Assembly (NCBI GenBank): GCA_001725325.1
Contig: MEFY01000002.1
Location: forward strand, 1,677,559 to 1,741,558
DNA length: 64,000 bases
Origin: Leifsonia sp. SCN 70-46
GTDB lineage: Bacteria; Actinomycetota; Actinomycetes; Actinomycetales; Microbacteriaceae
Direction: 5' to 3'
Both the position numbers and the translations under genes were made by a program. Positions 16,018 through 24,434 of this stretch are shown here, in pieces (the first letter of the stretch is position 1; each line of letters opens with the position of its first letter). Below the pieces are notes generated by a model that made no database searches, was not told the origin of the DNA, and saw only the letters and a program-made list of their open reading frames with translations.

Positions 16018-19000
16018 GTGTATCTGAAGAGCCTGACCCTGAAGGGGTTCAAGTCCTTCGCGCAGCCGACCACCTTCGCCTTCGAGCAGGGCGTCACGTG
16101 CGTCGTCGGGCCCAACGGCTCGGGCAAGTCGAACGTCGTCGACGCCCTCGCGTGGGTCATGGGCGAGCAGGGTGCCAAGACGCTCCGCGGCGGCAAGATG
16201 GAGGACGTCATCTTCGCCGGCACCGCGACGAAGGGGCCGCTCGGGCGTGCGGAGGTCATCCTCACGATCGACAACGCCGACGGCGCGCTGCCCATCGAGT
16301 ATTCCGAGGTCACGATCTCGCGCACGCTGTTCCGCAACGGCGGCAGCGAGTACGCCATCAACGGCGACCAGTGCCGCCTGCTCGACGTGCAGGAGCTGCT
16401 GAGCGACTCCGGCCTCGGCCGCGAGATGCACGTCATCGTCGGCCAGGGCCAGCTCGACGCCGTGCTGCACGCGAGCGCCGAGGACCGCCGCGGGTTCATC
16501 GAGGAGGCCGCGGGCATCCTCAAGCACCGCCGCCGCAAGGAGAAGACCCTCCGCAAGCTCGACGCCATGCAGGCCAACCTCACGCGCCTCTCCGACCTCG
16601 CGGGCGAGATCCGCCGCCAGCTCAAGCCGCTCGGCCAGCAGGCGGAGATCGCCAAGGAGGCCGCCTCGATCGCCTCGATAGTGCGGGATGCGCGTGCGCG
16701 CCTGCTCGCCGACGAGGTCGTCGAGCTGCGCTCCTCGATCACCGACCTCAGCCGCGGCGAGTCGGAGCGCAAGACCGAGCGCATCGTGCTGCAGGAGCAG
16801 CTCGACCAGAACAAGCTGCGCGAGGGCCGTCTCGAGCAGGCCCAGGTGGGCGACGCCGTCGACATCGCACGCCGCACGGCCTTCGGCCTCGAGTCGGCGC
16901 AGGAGCGCCTGCGCAACCTCTACACGCTCGCCAACCAGCGCCTCGCGCTGCTCGGCCAGCAGGGCGAGGGCCAGGCCGTCGGCTCCACGATCAGCCAGGC
17001 GTCGGTGCAGGAGGCGCGCGACGAGGCCGACCGCCTCGCCGCCGGGGTCGCCGACGCCGAGGCCGAGGTGGGCCGCGCGGCGGCCGCGACCGCGACCGCG
17101 AAGGCCTCCCTCGACTCGCTCGACGAGGAGATCGCCGCGCAGAGCGCCCTGGTCTCGCGCCACGAGCTCGAGCTCGCAGGGCTCGCCTCGCGCGTCGACG
17201 TGGCCCAGTCGAAGCTCGCCGCAGCGCGCGGTGAGCAGCTGCGCCAGCAGAACGCGCTCGAGCAGGCCGAGCAGCGCCGGGATGCCACGCGCACCGACTT
17301 CGTCTCGCTCGAGGCCGAGGCGGCGACGAGCGAGGAGGGCGACGGCTCCCTCGACGCCGCGTACGAGGCGTCCGAGGCCGTCGTCGCGGGCCTCCAGGCC
17401 GAGATCGAGGCGCTGCGGGACGACCTGCACGCCGCCGAGCGCGAGCGCGACGCCCTCGCCGCGCGCAACTCCGCGCTCTCGCTCGCCGTCGACCAGAAGG
17501 ACGGCTCGAGCGCCCTCGTCGGGGCCAAGCTCGCGGGCATCCGCGGCCTCGTCGCCGAGCACGTGAAGATCGAGAGGGGCTACGAGGCGGCGATCGCCGC
17601 GGCGCTCGGCTCGCTCGCGGACGCCGTGCTCGCCGACTCGGCCGACTCCGCGTTCGACGCCCTCGCCGAGTCGGCGGCCAAGGACTTCGGCCGCGTCGAG
17701 GTCGTCGTCGCCGACGGCCCCGCGCCCGCCGCCAAGGCGCTCGACGGCGTACGCGCCGCGTCCGACGTCGTGACGGCGCCGAGCGGCGTGCTCGGCCTGC
17801 TCGCGGGCGTCTACATCGCCGACGACCTCCCCGCGGCCCGCGCCGCGTACCGCTCGATCGGCGACGCGACGTTCGTGACGCGCCAGGGCGACGTGCTCAC
17901 GGCCCACGTGCTGCGCGGCGGCTCGGGCGCCAAGCGCTCGCGCGTCGAGCTCGTCGCCGAGCGCGACGCCGCGGCCGCGAACCTCGAGACCGTCACGACC
18001 CAGATCGAGCGCACCAAGTTCGCCCTCGCCGAGAAGCGCGGCGCCCTCGAGACGGCGAAGCAGGATGCGGCCGCCGCCCTCGCCGCGCTGCGCGAGTACG
18101 ATGCCGCGCTCGCCGCCCAGTCGGAGCAGCTCTCGCGCTTCCGCATCCAGCTCGAGGCCGCCCAGGCGGAGTGGGAGCGGCTCTCGGCCGCCGTCGAGGT
18201 CTCCGCCGAGAACGTGCGCGAGGCCGAGACCGTGGTCGAGAGGGCCAAGGCCGACCGCGCGGCGTTCGAGTCGGCGCCCAAGCCCATGCTCGACGCCTCA
18301 GCGCGCGACGGGGTGCTCGCGGAGGTCGAGACGGCGCGCGCCGCCGAGCTCGAGCTGCGCATCCAGCTCGAGACGATCCGCGAGCGCGTGCGTGCCGAGC
18401 GCGCCCGCGCCGACTCCCTCGCCCAGCAGCTCATCGCCGAGCGCGAGGCCGCGGAGGAGCAGGCGAGGCTCACGGTCATCCGCAACCGCCAGGTCGCCGC
18501 GGCGAACGCCGTCATCGCGGCGCTGCCGGCCGTGCTCGACTCGGTGGACAGGTCGGTGTCCGAGGCGCGCGTGCGCCTGGCCGCGCGCGAGCAGGAGCGC
18601 AGCGCCCAGAACGAGGAGCTCGCGACCCTTCGCCGCGAGGAGGTCTCGCTGCGCGAGCGCCTCTTCGCCATCAGCGAGAACGTGCACGGCCTCGAGATGC
18701 AGATCTACGAGAAGAAGCTGCACCTCTCCACGCTCCTCGAGCGCGCGGGGGAGGAGCTCGGCCTCGTGGAGGACGTGCTCGTGGCGGAGTACGGGCCCGA
18801 GGTGCCGGTACCGGTCCCCGCCGTCGACGAGGTGGAGCAGGAGCCGGTGCCGTACTCCCGCATCGAGCAGCAGGCCCGCCTCGCCGCCGCGGAGCGCAAG
18901 CTCGCCCAGCTCGGCCGCGTCAACCCGCTCGCCCTCGAGGAGTTCGAGGCGCTCGAGCAGCGCCACAAGTTCCTCACGGAGCAGCTCACCGATCTCACGA

Positions 19001-19518
19001 ACACGCGCAAAGACCTCCTCACGATCATCGAGGAGATCGACGAGAAGATGCAGGACATCTTCGCGAGCGCCTTCGAGGACACGAAGGCGGCCTTCAACCA
19101 GGTCTTCCCGATCCTGTTCCCGGGCGGCACCGGAAGCATCCACCTCACGGATCCCGAGAACATGCTCACGACGGGCATCGAGGTCACGGTCAAGCCCGCG
19201 GGCAAGAAGATCGAGCGCCTCTCGCTCCTGAGCGGCGGCGAGCGGTCCCTCGCGGCCGTGGCCCTCCTCATCGCGATCTTCAAGGCGCGCCCCAGCCCGT
19301 TCTACATCATGGACGAGGTCGAGGCGGCGCTCGACGACGCCAACCTCGGCCGCCTCCTCACGATCTTCCAAGACCTGCGCGAGACGAGCCAGCTCATCGT
19401 CATCACGCACCAGAAGCGCACCATGGAGATCGCCGACGCCCTGTACGGCGTGAGCATGCGCGCCGACGGCATCAGCGCCGTCGTGGGCCAGCGCGTCAAC
19501 ACCGAGAGGGCGAGCTAG
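16018..19518 (+). CDS. smc: chromosome segregation protein SMC
   Basis: Condensin ATPase of 1,166 residues. Walker A GPNGSGKSN is at residues 31-39. Long coiled coils surround a hinge near 490-650 (GIRGLVAEHVKIERGYEAAIAAALG, GLLAGVYIADDLP). The ABC signature LLSGGERSL is near 1070 and Walker B FYIMDEVEAALDDAN near 1095. The start is GTG with AGAGGA upstream. An ATG-less N-terminus reading YLKSLTLKGFKSFA is canonical. It shares a 132-base divergent region with the GNAT operon and precedes ftsY. Confidence 0.98.
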   Translation: MYLKSLTLKGFKSFAQPTTFAFEQGVTCVVGPNGSGKSNVVDALAWVMGEQGAKTLRGGKMEDVIFAGTATKGPLGRAEVILTIDNADGALPIEYSEVTISRTLFRNGGSEYAINGDQCRLLDVQELLSDSGLGREMHVIVGQGQLDAVLHASAEDRRGFIEEAAGILKHRRRKEKTLRKLDAMQANLTRLSDLAGEIRRQLKPLGQQAEIAKEAASIASIVRDARARLLADEVVELRSSITDLSRGESERKTERIVLQEQLDQNKLREGRLEQAQVGDAVDIARRTAFGLESAQERLRNLYTLANQRLALLGQQGEGQAVGSTISQASVQEARDEADRLAAGVADAEAEVGRAAAATATAKASLDSLDEEIAAQSALVSRHELELAGLASRVDVAQSKLAAARGEQLRQQNALEQAEQRRDATRTDFVSLEAEAATSEEGDGSLDAAYEASEAVVAGLQAEIEALRDDLHAAERERDALAARNSALSLAVDQKDGSSALVGAKLAGIRGLVAEHVKIERGYEAAIAAALGSLADAVLADSADSAFDALAESAAKDFGRVEVVVADGPAPAAKALDGVRAASDVVTAPSGVLGLLAGVYIADDLPAARAAYRSIGDATFVTRQGDVLTAHVLRGGSGAKRSRVELVAERDAAAANLETVTTQIERTKFALAEKRGALETAKQDAAAALAALREYDAALAAQSEQLSRFRIQLEAAQAEWERLSAAVEVSAENVREAETVVERAKADRAAFESAPKPMLDASARDGVLAEVETARAAELELRIQLETIRERVRAERARADSLAQQLIAEREAAEEQARLTVIRNRQVAAANAVIAALPAVLDSVDRSVSEARVRLAAREQERSAQNEELATLRREEVSLRERLFAISENVHGLEMQIYEKKLHLSTLLERAGEELGLVEDVLVAEYGPEVPVPVPAVDEVEQEPVPYSRIEQQARLAAAERKLAQLGRVNPLALEEFEALEQRHKFLTEQLTDLTNTRKDLLTIIEEIDEKMQDIFASAFEDTKAAFNQVFPILFPGGTGSIHLTDPENMLTTGIEVTVKPAGKKIERLSLLSGGERSLAAVALLIAIFKARPSPFYIMDEVEAALDDANLGRLLTIFQDLRETSQLIVITHQKRTMEIADALYGVSMRADGISAVVGQRVNTERAS

Positions 19519-19562
19519 CCAATCTCGTCGTGGTGCTGGCCCGCCGCCGACGCCCGACGCCG

Positions 19563-19568
19563 TAGCCT
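19563..19568 (+). promoter_or_regulatory. -10 box TAGCCT for ftsY, leaderless spacing
   Basis: TAGCCT is followed by six bases and the ATG at 19575. There is no ribosome site. Confidence 0.5.
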
Positions 19569-19574
19569 TGAGCC

Positions 19575-20441
19575 ATGGCTGGCTGGTCCCTCTCCAACGC
19601 CCTCAAGGGCATGTTCTCGCGCGCGACGATCGACGAGACGACGTGGGACGACCTCGAGGACGCCCTGCTCTCCGCCGATTTCGGCCCCGACATCACCGAG
19701 TCGGTCATCGAGCAGCTGCGCGCCGACGTCGCTCGGTTCCGCACCACCGACCCCGCCGACCTGCGCAGGATGCTCCGCGAGAACCTCGAGGAGCGCCTCG
19801 CCCGCCTCGACCCCACCCTGAAGCTCACCGCCCGCCCGGCCGTCGTGCTCGTGGTCGGCGTCAACGGCGTCGGGAAGACGACGACCATCGGCAAGTTCGC
19901 CAAGTTCCTCACGGGCTACGGGCGCACGGTCGTGGTGGGGGCCGCCGACACGTTCCGCGCCGCCGCCGTCGAGCAGCTCGCGACCTGGGCCGAGCGCGGG
20001 GGAGCCGCGATCGTGCGGCCGCAGCAGCAGGGGCAGGACCCCGCGTCCGTCGCGTTCCAGACCGTCGAGCGGGCCCAGCGCGAGGGCATCGACATCGCCC
20101 TCATCGACACGGCGGGCCGGCTGCAGACCAAGAGCGGCCTCATGGACGAGCTGGGCAAGATCCGCAGGGTCGTCGAGAAGCAGACCGAGATCGCCGAGGT
20201 GCTCCTCGTGCTCGACGCGACGACGGGCCAGAACGGGCTCTCGCAGGCGGAGGCCTTCATCGAGCACGCGGGCGTCACGGGCCTCGTGATCACGAAGCTC
20301 GACGGCTCGGCCAAGGGCGGGTTCGTGCTCGCGGTGCAGGAGCGCACGGGCATCCCCATCAAGCTCGTCGGCCAGGGCGAGGGCATCAACGACCTCACGG
20401 GCTTCACCCCGCACGTCTTCGTGCAGGGTCTCGTCGGCTAG
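19575..20441 (+). CDS. ftsY: signal recognition particle receptor FtsY (short form)
   Basis: SRP receptor GTPase of 288 residues that docks ribosome-SRP complexes at the membrane. It consists of just the NG domain: an N-domain with DDLEDALLSADFGPDITE, the G1 loop GVNGVGKTT near residue 95, DTFRAAAVEQL, DTAGR and TKLDGSAKGG. The long acidic/membrane-anchoring A domain of many FtsY proteins is missing. The initial MAGWSLSNALKGMF could be a short amphipathic membrane-binding helix. Its stop shares CTAG with the convergent DUF1772 gene. Confidence 0.96.
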   Translation: MAGWSLSNALKGMFSRATIDETTWDDLEDALLSADFGPDITESVIEQLRADVARFRTTDPADLRRMLRENLEERLARLDPTLKLTARPAVVLVVGVNGVGKTTTIGKFAKFLTGYGRTVVVGAADTFRAAAVEQLATWAERGGAAIVRPQQQGQDPASVAFQTVERAQREGIDIALIDTAGRLQTKSGLMDELGKIRRVVEKQTEIAEVLLVLDATTGQNGLSQAEAFIEHAGVTGLVITKLDGSAKGGFVLAVQERTGIPIKLVGQGEGINDLTGFTPHVFVQGLVG

Positions 20442-20893
20442 AGCGCGAGCAGGGCGAGCGCGAACGCGGCTATCGCGGAGAGCGTGCGCACGGTGTTGAA
20501 GCGCACCCAGCGCGGCTCGAACGCCGCGCGGTCGCCCTCGCGGTCGAGGGCCTCGTTGAGGGGAACGTTGACCCCGCCCGTCACGACGACGACCCCGACC
20601 AGATAGACGACCGCCGCGGCGATGAGCAGCCATGGCGAGGCCGCGCCCGTGATGAAGGCCAGAACGGCGGCGACGACGGGTGCGATGAGCGCGCCGACGA
20701 ACACGAGCCCGAACGGGAAGTTCAGGATGGCGCGGTTGACAGCTGTCATCGTCGCGACGAAGGCCACGTCGTCCGTGCGCCGGAGGCCCGGCATGACGGC
20801 GACCGTGAAGGCGAAGAACAGCCCGGCGGAGAGGCCGAGGAGCAGCACGGCGACGAGCGCGGGGATCTCCGTGGCAGACAGGGCGAGCACCAT
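20438..20893 (-). CDS. DUF1772/anthrone oxygenase-like membrane protein
   Basis: Membrane protein of 151 residues with four predicted helices, including VAVLLLGLSAGLFFAF at the N-terminus and the family-type central segment VNVPLNEAL. The family is widespread and mostly uncharacterised. Some members act on anthrones. It overlaps ftsY tail to tail by CTAG and shares a symmetrical promoter with the divergent gene at 20911. Confidence 0.75.
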   Translation of the reverse strand: MVLALSATEIPALVAVLLLGLSAGLFFAFTVAVMPGLRRTDDVAFVATMTAVNRAILNFPFGLVFVGALIAPVVAAVLAFITGAASPWLLIAAAVVYLVGVVVVTGGVNVPLNEALDREGDRAAFEPRWVRFNTVRTLSAIAAFALALLAL

Positions 20894-20913
20894 GTCGCTA
20901 CGGTATCGACATG
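20891..20913. promoter_or_regulatory. palindromic bidirectional leaderless promoter
   Basis: Two divergent ATG codons are separated by 17 bases reading GTCGCTACGGTATCGAC. The shared heptamer TACGGTA provides TACGGT on the plus strand (20899-20904) and TACCGT on the minus strand (20905-20900). Each sits exactly six bases from its start codon. Including both start codons, the block is a 23-base palindrome symmetric except for the centre and one pair on each side. It could equally bind a dimeric repressor. Confidence 0.65.
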
Positions 20914-21216
20914 ACCTTGCAGCCCGCCAGCAAGCGACCGACGCGCGGCGTGATCGCCCTCATCCTCGCGCTCGTCTCGGACGTCATGCTGTGGGTGTCG
21001 TTCAGCAACGGCATCTCGGCGGCGCTCGACGGCTCGGGCTCGGGTGCCGGCGCCTGGCCGATCGTCTTCCTGGTGTTCTTCGGGCTCCTGCTCGTCGCGG
21101 GTGCGGCAGCCATCCTGCACCTGCTCAAGCGCGAGTCTGTCGTGATCAACATCATCACCGTCGCGCTGTCCGCCGTGCCGGTGGTGCTCATCGTGAAGGC
21201 CTGGATCGGGGCCTAG
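20911..21216 (+). CDS. small membrane protein, family unknown
   Basis: Protein of 101 residues with three predicted helices (about 14-34, 48-70 and 76-97) and short polar ends. No recognised family. The start is set by the leaderless promoter spacing. Its stop shares CTAG with the convergent carbonic anhydrase gene. Some four-helix small actinobacterial membrane proteins look similar, but I would not assign a role. Confidence 0.7.
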   Translation: MTLQPASKRPTRGVIALILALVSDVMLWVSFSNGISAALDGSGSGAGAWPIVFLVFFGLLLVAGAAAILHLLKRESVVINIITVALSAVPVVLIVKAWIGA

Positions 21217-21728
21217 TTCGCGTCGCGGTGCGCCTCGCGGTAGCCGAGGTAGCGCTGCGCGTTCTCGCGGATGCCCGCGCGCTCCTCGTCCGTGAGCTCG
21301 CGCCGCACCTTCGCGGGCACGCCGGCCACGAGCGATCCGGGCGGCACGACCGTGCCCTCGAGCACGACGGCGCCGGCCGCGACGAGCGATCCCTCGCCGA
21401 TCACCGCGGTGTTGAGCACCGTCGCGTTCATGCCCACGAGCACTCCGTCCTCGAGGGTGCAGCCGTGCAGCACCGCGGCGTGGCCGATGCTCACGTTCGC
21501 CCCGATGGTCGTGGGCTTGCCGGCATCGCAGTGCACGACGACGTTGTCCTGGATGTTGGAGCCCGCGCCGAGCGTGATGGCGTCGACATCCGCCCGCAGC
21601 ACGGCGCCGTAGAACACGCTCGCGCCCTCGGCGAGCGTCACGGCGCCGACGAGGGTGGCGTTGGGGGCGACCCACGCGGTGTCGTGGATGGACGGGGTGC
21701 TGCCCGCGATCGGGACGATGAGTGCCAT
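21213..21728 (-). CDS. gamma-class carbonic anhydrase family protein
   Basis: Left-handed beta-helix protein of 171 residues (hexapeptide repeats such as VTLAEGASVFYGAVLRAD and SNIQDNVVVH). The gamma carbonic anhydrase metal ligands are visible as histidines in VVHCD, SIGHAAVLHGC. Members are carbonic anhydrases or acyltransferase-like proteins (PaaY, YrdA). Activity needs testing. Its own promoter overlaps the stop of the upstream LLM gene. Confidence 0.9.
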   Translation of the reverse strand: MALIVPIAGSTPSIHDTAWVAPNATLVGAVTLAEGASVFYGAVLRADVDAITLGAGSNIQDNVVVHCDAGKPTTIGANVSIGHAAVLHGCTLEDGVLVGMNATVLNTAVIGEGSLVAAGAVVLEGTVVPPGSLVAGVPAKVRRELTDEERAGIRENAQRYLGYREAHRDAN

Positions 21729-21732
21729 GCGC

Positions 21733-22620
21733 CTACGCTAGCGAAGGCAGCCGCGCCGCGACCTCCCGCAGCACGCGCTCGTCTCCCGCGTACACGCCCT
21801 GCTCGCGCGGCCAGTGGGCGATGACGTCGGTGAAGCCGAGCGCCGCGGCCCTGGCCACGGCATCCTCGAACGCCGCGGCGCTCGAGAGCGAGTACGTGCC
21901 GCCCGAGTCGATCGACAGGTGCCGGTCGAGGCTCAGGGGGTCGCGTCCTGCGGCGTCGGCCGCCTCGTCGAGCCGCTTCGCGAGCGCGCCCACCGCAGCC
22001 CACCACTCGTCTCCCGTGACGCCCTCCGGACCCGTCGTCACCCACGCCTCGGCGTGGCGTGCGACGACCCCCAGGCCCTTGGGCCCGTTCGCGGCGATCA
22101 CGAACGGCACGCGCGGGTGCTGCGCGGGGGTGCCGACCATGCGCGCCCCGACGGACGTGAACCACTCGCCCTCGCGGCTGATGCCGCCCGTCGCATCCTG
22201 CTCGAACCGCAGCAGCTCGTCGAGGTGGTCGACGAACTCGGCGAAGCGCGCGTGGCGCTCGCCGGGGGTGAGCTCGGGCTGGCCGAGCACGAAGGCGTCG
22301 AACCCCGTGCCGCCCGAGCCGATGCCGAGCAGCACGCGGCCGCCCGAGACGTCGTCGAGGGTCGCGACATCCTTCGCGAAGGGCACCGGGTGCCGGAAGT
22401 TGGGCGACGACACGAACGTGCCGAGGCCGATCGTGGAGGTGACTCCCGCGGCCGCCACGAGCGTCGGGATCGTCGCGCCCCACGGCTCGTCGGCGAGGGT
22501 GCGCCACGACAGGTGGTCGTAGGTCCATGCGTGGTCGAAGCCGAGCGACTCGGCCTCCGCCCAGCGGTGCCGCGCGATGTTCCAGGGCTCTTGGGGCAGG
22601 ATGACGATTCCGAAGCGCAT
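21733..22620 (-). CDS. LLM-class flavin/F420-dependent oxidoreductase
   Basis: TIM-barrel oxidoreductase of 295 residues beginning RFGIVILPQEPWN, with AESLGFDHAWTYDHL, the flavin/F420-pocket segment RVLLGIGSGGTGFDA and AANGPKGLGVVARHAEAWV. I chose ATG 22620, which matches the family start. An ATG three codons earlier (22629) is equally open. It is divergent from ffh with only 24 bases between starts, so regulatory elements must overlap. The substrate is unknown. Confidence 0.8.
   Translation of the reverse strand: MRFGIVILPQEPWNIARHRWAEAESLGFDHAWTYDHLSWRTLADEPWGATIPTLVAAAGVTSTIGLGTFVSSPNFRHPVPFAKDVATLDDVSGGRVLLGIGSGGTGFDAFVLGQPELTPGERHARFAEFVDHLDELLRFEQDATGGISREGEWFTSVGARMVGTPAQHPRVPFVIAANGPKGLGVVARHAEAWVTTGPEGVTGDEWWAAVGALAKRLDEAADAAGRDPLSLDRHLSIDSGGTYSLSSAAAFEDAVARAAALGFTDVIAHWPREQGVYAGDERVLREVAARLPSLA
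21735..21740 (-). promoter_or_regulatory. -10 box TAGCGT for the carbonic anhydrase gene
   Basis: TAGCGT lies six bases before the ATG at 21728 and overlaps the stop codon of the LLM gene (21733-21735). Confidence 0.55.
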
Positions 22621-22629
22621 ACCTGCCAT

Positions 22630-22635
22630 TAAACT
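22630..22635 (+). promoter_or_regulatory. -10 box TAAACT for ffh
   Basis: TAAACT ends 9 bases before the ATG at 22645, giving a leader of at most a few bases. Any -35 would lie in the divergent LLM gene. Confidence 0.45.
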
Positions 22636-22644
22636 GGCCTGACC

Positions 22645-24198
22645 ATGGCACTCTTCGGAAACCTCACCGACCGTCTCGCGGATACCTTCAAGAACCTGCG
22701 CGGCAAGGGCAAGCTGAGCCCCGCAGACGTCGACGGCACGGTGCGCGAGATCCGCCGCGCGCTCCTCGACGCCGACGTCGCCCTCGAGGTCGTCAAGGAG
22801 TTCACGGGCCGCGTGCGCGAGCGCGCGCTCGGCGACGAGGTGTCCAAGGCCCTCAACCCCGCGCAGCAGGTCGTGCAGATCGTCAACGACGAGCTCATCA
22901 CGATCCTCGGCGGCGAGGCACGGCGCATCCAGTTCGCCAAGAACCCGCCCACGGTCATCATGCTCGCGGGCCTCCAGGGCGCCGGCAAGACGACCCTCGC
23001 GGGCAAGCTCTCCAAGTGGCTCAAGGAGGAGGGGCACACGCCCATGCTCGTGGCCGCCGACCTCCAGCGCCCCAACGCCGTCACGCAGCTGCAGGTCGTG
23101 GGCGAGCAGGCCGGCGTCGCCGTCTACGCGCCCGAGCCCGGCAACGGCAAGGGCGACCCCGTCAAGGTCGCCAAGGATGCCGTCAAGGAGGCCACGCGCA
23201 AGCAGTACGACGTCGTGATCGTCGACACCGCGGGCCGCCTCGGCGTCGACGCGGAGCTCATGAAGCAGGCCGCGAACATCCGCAAGGCCGTCGACCCCGA
23301 CGAGGTGCTCTTCGTCATCGACGCCATGATCGGCCAGGACGCCGTGCAGACGGCGCGCGCCTTCCAGGAGGGCGTGGACTTCACGGGCGTCGTGCTCTCC
23401 AAGCTCGACGGCGACGCGCGCGGCGGTGCCGCGCTCTCCGTCGCGTCGGTCACGGGCCGGCCCATCATGTTCGCGTCGACGGGGGAGGGGCTGGGCGACT
23501 TCGAGCCGTTCCATCCCGACCGCATGGCGAGCCGCATCCTCGACCTCGGCGACATCCTCACCCTCATCGAGCAGGCCCAGAAGAACTTCGACGAGGAGGA
23601 GGCGAAGAAGGTCGCGGAGAAGTTCGCGACCGACACGTTCACCCTCGAGGACTTCCTCGGGCAGATGCAGCAGCTCAAGAACATGGGCTCCATCAAGAAC
23701 ATGCTCGGCATGCTCCCCGGCGCGAAGGGCATGCGCCAGCAGCTCGACAACTTCGACGAGTCGGAGATCACGCGCACCGAGGCGATCATCCAGTCGATGA
23801 CGCTGCAGGAGCGCCGCCAGCCCAAGCTCCTCAACGGGTCGCGCCGCGTGCGCATCGCGCGCGGGTCCGGCACGACCGTCACCGACGTCAACGCCCTCGT
23901 GAACCGGTTCGAGCAGGCCGCGAAGATGATGAAGACCGTGGCGCGCGGCGGCGTGCCGCAGGTGCCCGGCATGGGCCCCATCCCCGGCCAGAAGTTCGGC
24001 GGCGCCAAGAAGCAGCAGCCCAAGAAGGGCTCGCGCTCGGGCAACCCCGCCAAGCGCGCGGCGGAGAACGCGGCGCTCGCCGCGGGCAACTCGCTCAAGC
24101 CCGCCGCCGCGGCGGGCTCGGGCTTCGGCCTCGGCACGAAGGCGGGCGGCCCCTCCGAGGAAGAGCTGGCCTCGCTGCAGAAGTTCCTCGGCCGGTAG
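22645..24198 (+). CDS. ffh: signal recognition particle protein Ffh
   Basis: SRP54 GTPase of 517 residues that binds signal sequences and 4.5S RNA. N-domain, then G1 GLQGAGKTT near residue 110, DLQRPNAVTQLQ, DTAGRLG and SKLDGDARGG. The methionine-rich M domain (about 300-430) has FLGQMQQLKNMGSIKNMLGMLPG and SRRVRIARGSGTTVTDVNALV. A glycine/alanine/lysine-rich tail of about 70 residues follows. No other SRP component lies nearby apart from ftsY, 2.2 kb upstream. Confidence 0.98.
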   Translation: MALFGNLTDRLADTFKNLRGKGKLSPADVDGTVREIRRALLDADVALEVVKEFTGRVRERALGDEVSKALNPAQQVVQIVNDELITILGGEARRIQFAKNPPTVIMLAGLQGAGKTTLAGKLSKWLKEEGHTPMLVAADLQRPNAVTQLQVVGEQAGVAVYAPEPGNGKGDPVKVAKDAVKEATRKQYDVVIVDTAGRLGVDAELMKQAANIRKAVDPDEVLFVIDAMIGQDAVQTARAFQEGVDFTGVVLSKLDGDARGGAALSVASVTGRPIMFASTGEGLGDFEPFHPDRMASRILDLGDILTLIEQAQKNFDEEEAKKVAEKFATDTFTLEDFLGQMQQLKNMGSIKNMLGMLPGAKGMRQQLDNFDESEITRTEAIIQSMTLQERRQPKLLNGSRRVRIARGSGTTVTDVNALVNRFEQAAKMMKTVARGGVPQVPGMGPIPGQKFGGAKKQQPKKGSRSGNPAKRAAENAALAAGNSLKPAAAAGSGFGLGTKAGGPSEEELASLQKFLGR

Positions 24199-24285
24199 GC
24201 GCGGCGGGTCGTCGGCCTGGCAGGTCCGCTCCGCTGCTGGCCCGCTCCCGTCCCGCCGCTCCCGCTCGTCCCCGTGCCCGCCGGT

Positions 24286-24366
24286 CCCGTGAAACGTTCC
24301 AGCGGGGACTTTTGGCTCGTCAGGTAGCGCATCTCGCCACAACTCCCCGCTGGAACGTTTCACGGG
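24286..24366. repeat. 81-bp element with perfect 23-bp inverted repeats
   Basis: Arms 24286-24308 and 24344-24366 are exact reverse complements (they contain GTGAAACGTTCCAGCGGGGA), separated by 35 bases. It fills the middle of the 236-base gap after ffh, the rest of which shows nothing else. It has no T-run, so it is not a classical terminator. The size and intergenic placement match three other elements in the window (27723, 28744 and 43732). Confidence 0.85.
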
Positions 24367-24422
24367 GAGGGCCGGGGGATCCCGCCGCTCCCCGCGCGAC
24401 GAGCGGAGGCCCGCGGCAGGGG

Positions 24423-24428
24423 TAGCGT
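24423..24428 (+). promoter_or_regulatory. -10 box TAGCGT, leaderless spacing
   Basis: TAGCGT is followed by six bases (GAAGCA) and the ATG at 24435. Confidence 0.5.
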
Positions 24429-24434
24429 GAAGCA

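Noticed and set aside
16691-19231. Several Arg/Ser-rich frames inside smc
   Set aside because: They are shadow frames. The smc frame is complete with all ATPase motifs.
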